A stretch of DNA of 6,550 nucleotides. Source: Pseudomonadota bacterium. Its GTDB lineage: Bacteria; Myxococcota_A; Polyangia; Polyangiales; Sandaracinaceae. Of this stretch, positions 1-5,320 are shown piece by piece. Where the stretch lies: contig JAEZBP010000441.1 in assembly GCA_023427125.1 (NCBI GenBank), positions 1 to 6,550 of the forward strand. The letters run 5' to 3'. Positions within the stretch are counted from its first letter, which is position 1. Every line of letters starts with the position of its first letter. A program made the translations under genes and the position numbers. A model generated the notes under the pieces. That model was given only the letters and a program-made list of their open reading frames with translations. It was not told the origin of the DNA and ran no database searches.

Positions 1-538
1 GCCCGATGCCGCGCTGGCGCGCCTGGGCGAGCCCCTCGGTGTCGCCGAGCGCGCGCAGCGCCTCCACCGCCGAGCGCCGCCGGTTGAGCAGCTTGCGCTC
101 CGCGTGGGGCCGCACCGCCTCGATCACATTGGTTGCTTCACCGATCATCCCGAGCGCGTCGAGGATCGTCGGCACGTCGCGGGTGGCCGAGTTGAGCGTG
201 GTGATCAAGAGCGCCACCGCGTCGCGATCGCGGCGCCAGCCGGCCCGGAGCGCGGCGCGCGCGCGGAGCTTCGGGCTCTTGCTCGTCAGCGCCGTGAACG
301 TGTCCTCGCGGCCGGCCCGCACGAAGCCCTCGGCCTCGAGCTTGGCCAAGAGCTCCTCGTAGCGATCGCGCACCACGCTGGCCGGGAAGGGCCCGTAGGC
401 CGTCCCGCCGAGCTTGCCGCGCACGCTCCCGCGCGCGAGCCGCAGCATCCACTGGCCGGGCGTGCTCGCCGGCTCGAGCGACACGATCGCCAGCCGATCG
501 GGCCCGCTCGTGCGGAAGAGGTGGACGGTGGGGAGCAT
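1..538 (-). CDS. WGR-like / HEAT-repeat protein, partial (3' end outside window)
   Basis: The reading frame opens at ATG 538-536 and stays open through the left edge (179 codons seen), so the C-terminus is missing. An in-frame TGA lies four codons upstream, which makes this ATG the first possible start; no convincing Shine-Dalgarno precedes it, so translation may be coupled to the macro gene ending 44 bp upstream. Residues about 18-75 resemble a degenerate WGR domain: strand, WMLRLARGSVRGKLGG (30-45), then a helix rich in E, L and K ending in a GF pair. Residues about 88-175 read as amphipathic helix pairs of HEAT/armadillo type (for example RARAALRAG, then SAVEALRALGD). WGR domains bind nucleic acid ends or partner proteins in PARPs, and HEAT repeats are protein scaffolds. 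As third gene of the ADP-ribosylation operon it is plausibly a reader or targeting subunit. The WGR assignment is tentative and the HEAT assignment moderately sure. Codons at about 123-143 (GGT GAA GCA ACC AAT) are unusually AT-rich for this region. Confidence 0.7.
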   Translation of the reverse strand, partial: MLPTVHLFRTSGPDRLAIVSLEPASTPGQWMLRLARGSVRGKLGGTAYGPFPASVVRDRYEELLAKLEAEGFVRAGREDTFTALTSKSPKLRARAALRAGWRRDRDAVALLITTLNSATRDVPTILDALGMIGEATNVIEAVRPHAERKLLNRRRSAVEALRALGDTEGLAQARQRGIG

Positions 539-582
539 GGTGAGGAGTCAGTCGATCCGTCTGTGCGAGCCTTCTGCGAACC

Positions 583-1374
583 CTACTCGAAGTCGTCGAA
601 GTCCTCGTCCTCGAAGTCCTTGTCGTCCTCGAGCGCGTCCTTCTGCGCCGCGGCGATCTGCTTCTTCAGCTGCGCCTGCGCCGCCGCGCTGTCCGGCACG
701 GTCGGCTTGTGCGCGCTCGGCAGGTTGGGGTGCACGAAGCTCTTCTTGTAGGTCGTGGTCGCCGGGCCGAGGTCGCCGAGCAGGCCCTCGAGCGCCGCGC
801 GCATCGTCTGGAAGTCCGGCAGCTGCGCCGAGCGGAAGAGATCGTAGGCGGTCCACATCAGGTCCGCGCAGATCTCCGGCGGCACCCGGCCGGTGTTCGC
901 GCCGAGGCCGGGCAGCGCGATCGAGGTGATCGAGCCGGGGCTCGTCGCGTTCTGCATGTGGACGGCCTGGAACGCGGCGGCCGCGGCGAGCGCGACGTTC
1001 ATCGAGTCGCTCACGTCCTCGCTCGAGGCGACCATCGTCGGCGTCGAGATCAAGAAGCGCGGGCTCGGCCGCCCGGTCGGGACGCACGTCGCGTGGCCGA
1101 CCGGCATCGCGCCGCCGTAGCGCGCGCCGATCTGCTTCTGCACCGCGTGCTCGATCCCCGCGCCGAGGAACTTCTTGATGACTCCGTCGAGCCCGCCGTC
1201 CATGCGGCCGCCCGCGTTGGTCGGCGAGACCCACGCGCTCACGTCCTGATCGATCATCGACCCGTGCAGGATCGTGACCTCGGGGTTCTCCTCGAAGGTG
1301 TCGCGCCAGGCGGCGATCATCTTCGGGTTGATGTCGACCAGGGTGACCTTCACGGACATCGCTGCGGCTCCCAT
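583..1374 (-). CDS. Macro-domain (ADP-ribose-binding) protein with acidic C-terminal tail
   Basis: A 263-aa protein whose first ~180 residues form a macro domain, the fold that binds and in many members hydrolyses ADP-ribose adducts. Visible hallmarks are VDINP near residue 13, the ligand loop SPTNAGGRMDGGLD (50-63), MPVGHA (90-95), STPTM (110-114) and the second loop PGLGANTGRVPPE (155-167). These match, from memory, the bacterial/phage macro subfamily with the SP(A/T)N..G.MDGG(I/L)D signature, not DarG or PARG. After a linker (about 181-228), an A/Q/K-rich helix (229-245) leads into a very acidic, Phe-containing tail (248-263, ending DFDDFE). ATG 1374 is chosen because GGAGG (1386-1382) sits 7 nt upstream; ATG 1359 (protein starting MSVKV) is the alternative. 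It starts 14 bp after the PARP-like gene, so the two are surely co-transcribed. Inferred role: removing or reading ADP-ribose marks made by that enzyme. Hydrolase activity cannot be decided from sequence. Confidence 0.92.
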   Translation of the reverse strand: MGAAAMSVKVTLVDINPKMIAAWRDTFEENPEVTILHGSMIDQDVSAWVSPTNAGGRMDGGLDGVIKKFLGAGIEHAVQKQIGARYGGAMPVGHATCVPTGRPSPRFLISTPTMVASSEDVSDSMNVALAAAAAFQAVHMQNATSPGSITSIALPGLGANTGRVPPEICADLMWTAYDLFRSAQLPDFQTMRAALEGLLGDLGPATTTYKKSFVHPNLPSAHKPTVPDSAAAQAQLKKQIAAAQKDALEDDKDFEDEDFDDFE

Positions 1375-1388
1375 CACAGGCCCTCCAA
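1375..1388 (-). promoter_or_regulatory. Ribosome binding site between PARP-like and macro genes
   Basis: The whole 14-bp spacer between the PARP-like stop (TGA 1391-1389) and the macro-gene ATG is occupied by a strong GGAGG (1386-1382), 7 nt from ATG 1374. This supports efficient, stoichiometric co-expression of writer and macro protein and decides the macro start. A weaker GGGAG also precedes the internal ATG at 1359. Confidence 0.75.
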
Positions 1389-2843
1389 TCAGGCGGTCAT
1401 CTCGACCAGGTACTCGAGCCGCTGCTGCTCGGTGCGGTAGACGACGTACTCGTCGTCGTCGAACTGGCTGTTCACCCCCGGCTTTCGGCGGATGCCGTGG
1501 CAGCTGTCGTAGCCGGGCGGCGGCTCGTTCAGGCCGTAGGTGATCTTCGTGTAGTCCTTCATCTTGCCGAGCGCGACGCGGGCGATGCCCATCAGGCGCG
1601 TGCCCTTGCGCCCTGGCGACGTGTAGAAGCTCGCCGTGCACGCGGCGTCGCCGAAGTAGATCCCGTGCCCGAGCCAGCCCGCGTCGGTGCGGTTCACGCC
1701 CATCGAGACGACGATCTTCGGCAGCAGGATCCCGCGCGAGAGGATGCCGACCCAGTTCTTGATCCGGCTGCCGTGGAAGAGGAGCTTGTGGTTGCCGACC
1801 GTCTCGGTGAACGCGGCGTGCTCCTTGCCGCGCTTCAGCGTGTAGATGTTCGTCACCTTCACGTTGCGGCTCTTGACCTGCGAGCCGGTCACGTAGCCGG
1901 CGATCTCGCGGAAGGGGCCCGAGCCCGGCTCGATCCAGCCGACCTCGCAGCCGAGCGCCTTGTACTTCTGGTCGACCTGCGAGTCGAAGAGGATGTTCTG
2001 GCCGCCCTCGCCGTTGACCTGGAGCATGTCCTTCATGAGCTGGAGGGTCTCCTGCTTGGCCTGGAACTCCTCGAGCGAGTCGATCACCGCCGAGGCGATC
2101 GCCGAGCGGGTGCGCCCGATGCGGTGCGGGACGGTGGTGTAGAAGTCGCCGCTCAGGCGCGCGAGGTCGTTGTCGCGCTTGGCGCCCTTCGCGCTCGAGT
2201 TGAAGAGCTGATAGAGCTCGTCGAGGATCTGCTCGCCCTTCTCGATCTGACCGATGGTCAGGATGCCGAGCGGCGTCTCGATGCCGTTGGCGGTGATCTT
2301 CGCGTTCACCGTGGTCGTGAGCGCGTTCGTCGCCTCCTCGTAGATGTACCCGATCAGCGCCTGCACGCCGGGCGGCAGCGTCGAGGGCTTGATCACCGGC
2401 GCGGCCTTCTTGGCGGCGGCCTTGTCGCCCTCGAGCTTCGCGAGCGTGCGCGCGTCGACGTGGCCGCTCGAGGTGCCGCGGGCCTTCGCCGAGCCGATGT
2501 TCGAGGCCGCGAGGCTGACCTCCTTGTAGCCCTTCTTCGACGAGGTCTTCTCGCGGAAGATGCCGTCGTAGCAGACCTTCGCCGCGCCTCCGTCGGCGCC
2601 GAAGTAGCGGCTCTCGCGCGCGCCGGCGTTCGGGTTCGTCTCGAGGTCGTCGGTGCGGCCGTAGTGCGTGAACACCCGGTACGAGGTCCCGGCGCCGCCC
2701 GAATGCAGCTCGATCGCGTAGTACTTGTTGTTGTTGTTCTTGAGGTCCGTCTTCTGGAGGACGGCCTTCTCGAGGATCTCGAAGTCGGACGGGAACGAGG
2801 GCTCGCCCGGTGCCCCCTGCTTGTACGCCTTCACGCTCGCCAT
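1389..2843 (-). CDS. PARP-like NAD+ ADP-ribosyltransferase (WGR - regulatory domain - ART catalytic domain)
   Basis: A complete 484-aa bacterial PARP homologue that would transfer ADP-ribose from NAD+ to protein or nucleic acid in the cytoplasm. Domain order: WGR-type domain at about 35-118 (motif reads YGR at 61-63, Trp replaced by Tyr); Ala/Lys-rich linker; PARP regulatory (helical) domain at about 152-275, with LPPGVQ, PLGILTIGQI and the FYTTVPH motif (234-240); catalytic domain at about 290-484. The triad is intact: H357 in LLFHGSR, Y396 in GHGIYFGD with a second Tyr at 407 (same 11-residue spacing as in human PARP1), and E465 in DDDEYVVYR. No zinc fingers are present, so the architecture is PARP2/3-like. 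The catalytic domain carries PARP4-like stretches (LLPKIV, GVNRTDAGWLG, PPPGYDSCHG). Start ATG 2843 has GGAG 6 nt upstream. It is first in the operon with the macro protein. In PARP1-3, WGR and the helical domain couple activity to DNA breaks, so damage-triggered activity is likely but inferred. Oligo- versus mono-ADP-ribosylation is undetermined. Confidence 0.96.
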   Translation of the reverse strand: MASVKAYKQGAPGEPSFPSDFEILEKAVLQKTDLKNNNNKYYAIELHSGGAGTSYRVFTHYGRTDDLETNPNAGARESRYFGADGGAAKVCYDGIFREKTSSKKGYKEVSLAASNIGSAKARGTSSGHVDARTLAKLEGDKAAAKKAAPVIKPSTLPPGVQALIGYIYEEATNALTTTVNAKITANGIETPLGILTIGQIEKGEQILDELYQLFNSSAKGAKRDNDLARLSGDFYTTVPHRIGRTRSAIASAVIDSLEEFQAKQETLQLMKDMLQVNGEGGQNILFDSQVDQKYKALGCEVGWIEPGSGPFREIAGYVTGSQVKSRNVKVTNIYTLKRGKEHAAFTETVGNHKLLFHGSRIKNWVGILSRGILLPKIVVSMGVNRTDAGWLGHGIYFGDAACTASFYTSPGRKGTRLMGIARVALGKMKDYTKITYGLNEPPPGYDSCHGIRRKPGVNSQFDDDEYVVYRTEQQRLEYLVEMTA

Positions 2844-2882
2844 CGTCTGCTCCGCGTCTTCGATGCCGTCCGTTCGATGTCG

Positions 2883-2906
2883 TCGAGGTGCGGGAGGCTA
2901 CCTCGA
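2883..2906. promoter_or_regulatory. Inverted repeat TCGAGGT-N10-ACCTCGA, candidate operator for PARP-like operon
   Basis: Perfect 7-bp arms TCGAGGT (2883-2889) and ACCTCGA (2900-2906) with centres 17 bp apart lie 40-63 bp upstream of the PARP-like ATG, where a repressor or activator could act. TCGAG-type words are common in this high-GC DNA, so chance occurrence is quite possible. Confidence 0.3.
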
Positions 2907-3025
2907 AAGGAGATCGCGCAGAAGCCCGGTCGCCGTGCCCGTGAGGGTCTCCCGTGACGACCGGGCGCTGCGGAGAACACCTACGCGCCAGCCCCGCCCG
3001 ACCTTCCCGCGGCCCCGTCGGGGGC

Positions 3026-3054
3026 TTGGACGCGCGCGTGGGGCACGGTATGAG
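3026..3054 (+). promoter_or_regulatory. Candidate sigma-70-type promoter of the toxin-antitoxin operon
   Basis: TTGGAC (3026-3031) and TATGAG (3049-3054) are separated by exactly 17 bp, the optimal housekeeping-sigma spacing; the -10 matches TATAAT at 4 of 6 positions and the -35 begins TTG. The predicted transcription start (about 3060-3062) coincides with ATG 3062, which would give a leaderless antitoxin mRNA. Inferred from sequence only. Confidence 0.45.
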
Positions 3055-3064
3055 TAACGGTATG
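3045..3064 (+). repeat. 8-bp direct repeat ACGGTATG at antitoxin start, candidate autorepression site
   Basis: ACGGTATG occurs at 3045-3052 and again at 3057-3064, a period of 12 bp, roughly one helical turn. It overlaps the candidate -10 box and the antitoxin start codons. Ribbon-helix-helix antitoxins commonly bind short repeats over their own promoter, so this is a natural operator candidate. Confidence 0.45.
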
Positions 3065-3307
3065 CAAGCGCCCAAGGTAAAGCTGGCCGTCTCGATGTCG
3101 CCCGAGCTTCTCGAGAAGGTGAAGGAAGCCGTGGCGCAGAAGCGCGCGCGTAGCGTCTCCGCCTACGTTCAGCACGCCGTGGCCGCGCAGCTCGCGGCGG
3201 AGGCGGACTTCGATCTCCTCATTGCGGAGGGGCTCGACGAGACCGGCGGGCCCCCCACACGCGCCGAGCTGGCGCGTGCTCGCAAGCTCCTGCGCGGCGC
3301 AGCGTGA
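3062..3307 (+). CDS. vapB: Ribbon-helix-helix antitoxin (VapB-like)
   Basis: An 81-aa protein with a short N-terminal strand (KVKLAVSMS, 5-13), helix PELLEKVKEAVAQ (14-26) and second helix beginning SVSAYVQHAV (31-40): the ribbon-helix-helix DNA-binding fold of CopG/MetJ-type antitoxins. The C-terminal part, with GGPPTRAELARARKLL (62-77), fits the toxin-wrapping tail of such antitoxins. It would neutralise the adjacent PIN toxin and repress the operon. Its TGA overlaps the toxin GTG in the 4-bp GTGA arrangement, so the pair is translationally coupled. ATG 3062 is preferred because the family begins just before the strand and a promoter-like element would start transcription there; ATG 3050 (four residues longer, weak GGGG upstream) is a real alternative. 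Codon bias is looser than in flanking genes, compatible with acquisition by transfer. Confidence 0.85.
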   Translation: MQAPKVKLAVSMSPELLEKVKEAVAQKRARSVSAYVQHAVAAQLAAEADFDLLIAEGLDETGGPPTRAELARARKLLRGAA

Positions 3308-3681
3308 GCGGCCTCGTCTTCGACACCGGTGCGCTCATCGCGCTCGAGCGAGGCGCTCGCGACGTGATGGTCGTGGCCGCCGAGGCGCGTAGGCTCAACC
3401 ACGTCATCACGGTGCCCGCCGGATGCGTCGCCCAAGCGTGGCGAGCCCCGGCCCGCCAAGCACGTCACGCAGCCTTCCTGCGGCTCTCCAACGTCCATGT
3501 GGTCCCGCTCGACGGCGCCGATGCGCGCCTCGTCGGTCTGTTGTTGGCTCGCGCCGGAGCGAAGGACATCGCGGACGGTCACGTCGCCCTCTGCGCTCAG
3601 CGCCTGGGCCAGGTCGTGCTCACGAGCGATCCGGAGGATCTGCGCGCGCTGGGGCCCGGCCTGAAGATCCACGCGGTGTAG
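3304..3681 (+). CDS. vapC: PIN-domain ribonuclease toxin (VapC-like)
   Basis: A 125-aa single-domain PIN protein starting at GTG 3304, whose first base lies in the last antitoxin codon. PIN toxins are Mg2+-dependent endoribonucleases that inhibit translation by cutting tRNA, rRNA or mRNA. Acidic active-site candidates are D7 in FDTGALIALE, D88 and D91 in AGAKDIADGHVAL, and D109 in LTSDPEDL. The usual second acidic residue (Glu near 42-44) is replaced in VPAGCVAQAWR; I recall the same Gln-containing motif in a PIN subfamily common in actinobacteria, so this need not mean inactivity. Its gene ends 1 bp before the end of the convergent P450 gene, leaving no room for a dedicated terminator. The RNA target cannot be predicted from sequence. 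Confidence 0.88.
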   Translation: MSGLVFDTGALIALERGARDVMVVAAEARRLNHVITVPAGCVAQAWRAPARQARHAAFLRLSNVHVVPLDGADARLVGLLLARAGAKDIADGHVALCAQRLGQVVLTSDPEDLRALGPGLKIHAV

Positions 3682-3682
3682 G

Positions 3683-5053
3683 TCAGGCGCGCGGCGCTCG
3701 TCCTCGGAGGCGCATGCGGATCGGGGTGCCGGGGCGCAGGGTGATGCTCGGGTCGAGCTTGATCCGCTGCCCCGGGACGAGCTCGAGGCGGTAGCGCTGG
3801 CGCAGCGTCGCGAGGACGATCGCGGCCTCCATCAGCGCCATGCCCATGCCGATGCACTGGCGAGGGCCGCCGCCGAAGGGGAGGTAGGCGTAGCGGTGCC
3901 GGCTCGCGCTGCGCTCGGGCAGGAAGCGATCGGGATCGAAGCCCTCGGGGTTGTCCCAGTGGCCCGGGTGGCGGTGCAGCGCGTAGGTCACGACGCCGAC
4001 CGTCGCGCCCGCCTCGATCGGCCAGCCGCAGAGGGTGTCGGCCTCGAGCGCGTCGCGCTCGAACGCCCAGGCCGGCGGGTAGAGCCGCAGCGACTCCTTG
4101 ATCACCCGCTCACAGAAGGCGAGCTTCGGCAGATCGTCGAGCGAGGGCGTGCGCCCGCCGAGCACCTCGTCGAGCTCGGCCTCGAGCCGCGCGTCGACGT
4201 CGGGGTGCAGCGAGAGGAGATAGAAGGTCCAGCTCAGCGCGTTGGCGGTGGTCTCGTGGCCGGCGCCGACCAGCGTCAGCACCTCGTCGCGGAGCTGCCG
4301 CTCGCTCATGCGGCCCTCCTCGTCGGTCGCGCTCATCAAGAGGCCGAGGAGATCCTCGTGGTCCTTCGCGCTGCGCCGCCGCGCCTCCACGATGTCGAAG
4401 ACGACGCGATCGACCTCTCGGAGCGCTCGCCGAAACTCGCGGTTCTTCGGGAGCGGCAGCCAGGTCGGCAGCCGCACGAGCGCGGTCGCGTAGTCGTTGG
4501 CGAAGTGCACGAGGGTCGTGAGGCGCGGGCCGATGGCGTCGGCGTCGTGGCCGAGCTCGGTGTCGAAGAGCGTGCGGCCGACGATCCGCAGGGTCAGCTT
4601 CAGCATCGCCTCGTGCACGTCGATGATCGCGCCCTCGCCGAGGCCGCCCCACGCGCTCGCGAGCTCCTCGCTCATCGCCGCCATCGGCGCGGCGAACGCC
4701 TCGATGCGCCGCCGCAGGAACGCGGGCTGCGCGAGCTTGCGCTGCCGCCGCCAGAGCTCGCCGTCGCTCGTGACGAGCCCGTCGCCGAGCACCAGCTTGA
4801 GCCCCTGGTAGTTGCGGCTCTTGACGTAGTTCTTGTTGTTGTCGACGAGCACGTGCTTGATCGCGTCGACGTCGTAGAGGAGGTAGTAGCGGAAGGGGCC
4901 GAAGCGCATGGCGATGAAGTCGCCGTGCTCCTGCATCGCCCGCACGCTGCTCACGAGCTGGTCCTCCCAGAGCAGCGGCACGTTGCCGACGAGCGGCAGC
5001 CCCGTCGGCCCGGGCGGCCTCCGTGTCCTCGAGCTCGTCGTCCCCAGCAGCAT
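3683..5053 (-). CDS. Cytochrome P450 monooxygenase
   Basis: A complete 456-aa P450. It starts with a proline-rich hinge (PPGPTGLPLVGN, 13-24) and has no membrane anchor, so it should be soluble. Landmarks in order: C-helix WRRQRK (101-106); I-helix oxygen-activation motif GAGHETT (263-269); K-helix ExxR as ESLR (320-323); PERF-like region near 374-381 (DPDRFLPE); heme loop FGGGPRQCIG (393-402) with Cys400 as axial iron ligand. It should insert one atom of O2 into an organic substrate using electrons from a separate redox partner, which is not encoded here. The PPGP hinge and FGGGPRxCIG loop resemble CYP102/CYP4-like fatty-acid-type P450s, but substrate is not predictable. ATG 5053 is supported by AGGAGG (5068-5063), 9 nt upstream; the frame is open further upstream without a family match. 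No biosynthetic cluster is visible nearby. Confidence 0.96.
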   Translation of the reverse strand: MLLGTTSSRTRRPPGPTGLPLVGNVPLLWEDQLVSSVRAMQEHGDFIAMRFGPFRYYLLYDVDAIKHVLVDNNKNYVKSRNYQGLKLVLGDGLVTSDGELWRRQRKLAQPAFLRRRIEAFAAPMAAMSEELASAWGGLGEGAIIDVHEAMLKLTLRIVGRTLFDTELGHDADAIGPRLTTLVHFANDYATALVRLPTWLPLPKNREFRRALREVDRVVFDIVEARRRSAKDHEDLLGLLMSATDEEGRMSERQLRDEVLTLVGAGHETTANALSWTFYLLSLHPDVDARLEAELDEVLGGRTPSLDDLPKLAFCERVIKESLRLYPPAWAFERDALEADTLCGWPIEAGATVGVVTYALHRHPGHWDNPEGFDPDRFLPERSASRHRYAYLPFGGGPRQCIGMGMALMEAAIVLATLRQRYRLELVPGQRIKLDPSITLRPGTPIRMRLRGRAPRA

Positions 5054-5148
5054 CGTCGCGGCCCTCCTGCGAGGCCCGCAGCATGACCTCGCGGGACCGC
5101 ACGTGCACTGGAGCGGGTCTGGCCGCCAAAGAACACGAAGAAGCCCGG

Positions 5149-5173
5149 CTTTCGCGCCGCTGGCGGGCGAAAG
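5149..5173. repeat. Hairpin 1 in P450 upstream region
   Basis: CTTTCG + CGCC, loop GCT, GGCG, two-base bulge, CGAAAG: a 10-bp stem. It is followed about 40 bp later by a similar, shorter hairpin, and is not followed by a T-run on either strand, so it is not a standard intrinsic terminator. It would lie in the P450 5' leader if transcription starts upstream of 5173. Confidence 0.5.
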
Positions 5174-5190
5174 AGGTCGGGGAGTCGGGC

Positions 5191-5210
5191 TTCGGCGCCT
5201 CTGGCGCGAA
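5191..5210. repeat. Hairpin 2, an imperfect copy of hairpin 1
   Basis: TTC (bulged G) GCGCC, loop TCT, GGCGC GAA. The surrounding GGCTT..CGCGCC.CTGGCG pattern echoes hairpin 1 at a spacing of about 40 bp, suggesting an imperfect tandem duplication of a stem-loop. No T-run follows. Confidence 0.45.
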
Positions 5211-5227
5211 CGGAACGTCCGGGGCTC

Positions 5228-5240
5228 CTTCAAGTTGAAG
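5228..5240. promoter_or_regulatory. Exact palindrome CTTCAA-G-TTGAAG, candidate operator
   Basis: Two perfect 6-bp arms flank a single central base, forming an AT-rich island in GC-rich DNA, about 95 bp upstream of the pseudouridine synthase gene and 175 bp upstream of the P450 gene. Position and symmetry suit a dimeric regulator controlling the P450. The right arm TTGAAG also resembles a -35 box, but no -10 box at suitable distance was seen. Confidence 0.45.
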
Positions 5241-5311
5241 AAGCGCCAGGAGCGACACTCGTAGCGTTCGTGACACGCAGGCGTCGCCGATCCTCCGCGT
5301 CGCTCCGCACC

Positions 5312-5320
5312 TGCTAGGCT
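5312..5320 (+). promoter_or_regulatory. Extended -10-like element before the pseudouridine synthase gene
   Basis: TG-C-TAGGCT fits an extended -10 pattern (TGnTAnnnT). A transcription start about 7 nt downstream (near 5327) would leave a leader of only about 8 nt before ATG 5335, with no Shine-Dalgarno, so the message may be leaderless or nearly so. No convincing -35 box was found. Confidence 0.35.

Larger units (their letters stand above)
2844..3061. other. Divergent intergenic region between PARP-like operon and toxin-antitoxin pair
   Basis: This 218-bp gap must carry the promoters for both directions. On the minus side a good ribosome site (GGAG 2853-2850) precedes the PARP-like gene, but I see no convincing sigma-70 promoter for it; the only structured element is a 7-bp inverted repeat at 2883-2906. 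On the plus side a promoter-like element abuts the antitoxin start. A short GC hairpin (3012-3025) lies just before that element. No additional small gene with a plausible start and protein was recognised. Confidence 0.6.

Noticed and set aside
2859..2879. Direct repeat TTCGATG (2859-2865 and 2873-2879) upstream of the PARP-like gene
   Set aside because: Seven bases repeated once, close to the ribosome site and built from common TCGA words; too weak to call an operator.
1497..2957. Long plus-strand open frame (486 codons) antisense to the PARP-like gene
   Set aside because: Its product is a monotonous Arg/Ala/Val/Leu/Asp mix typical of a shadow frame opposite high-GC coding DNA. The opposite strand has clear WGR, regulatory and ART motifs.
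3012..3025. Short hairpin GCCCC-GTCG-GGGGC before the antitoxin promoter
   Set aside because: Five G/C pairs with no T-run in such GC-rich DNA are expected by chance; not called a terminator.
2954..3061. Possible longer start of the antitoxin
   Set aside because: The extra residues are unlike ribbon-helix-helix N-termini, and the region carries the candidate promoter.
1375..3075. N-terminal extension of the macro-protein frame across the PARP-like gene
   Set aside because: The frame is open only because stops are rare in this composition. The upstream part is Arg/Gly-rich nonsense, and a strong ribosome site sits just before ATG 1374.
3896..5086. Plus-strand open frame antisense to the P450 gene
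   Set aside because: Low-complexity shadow product; all P450 hallmarks are on the minus strand.
5054..5233. Possible 60-residue N-terminal extension of the P450
   Set aside because: The extension is Arg/Pro-rich without family similarity, begins at a TTG, and crosses the hairpin region. ATG 5053 has AGGAGG at good spacing and begins just before the conserved proline hinge.
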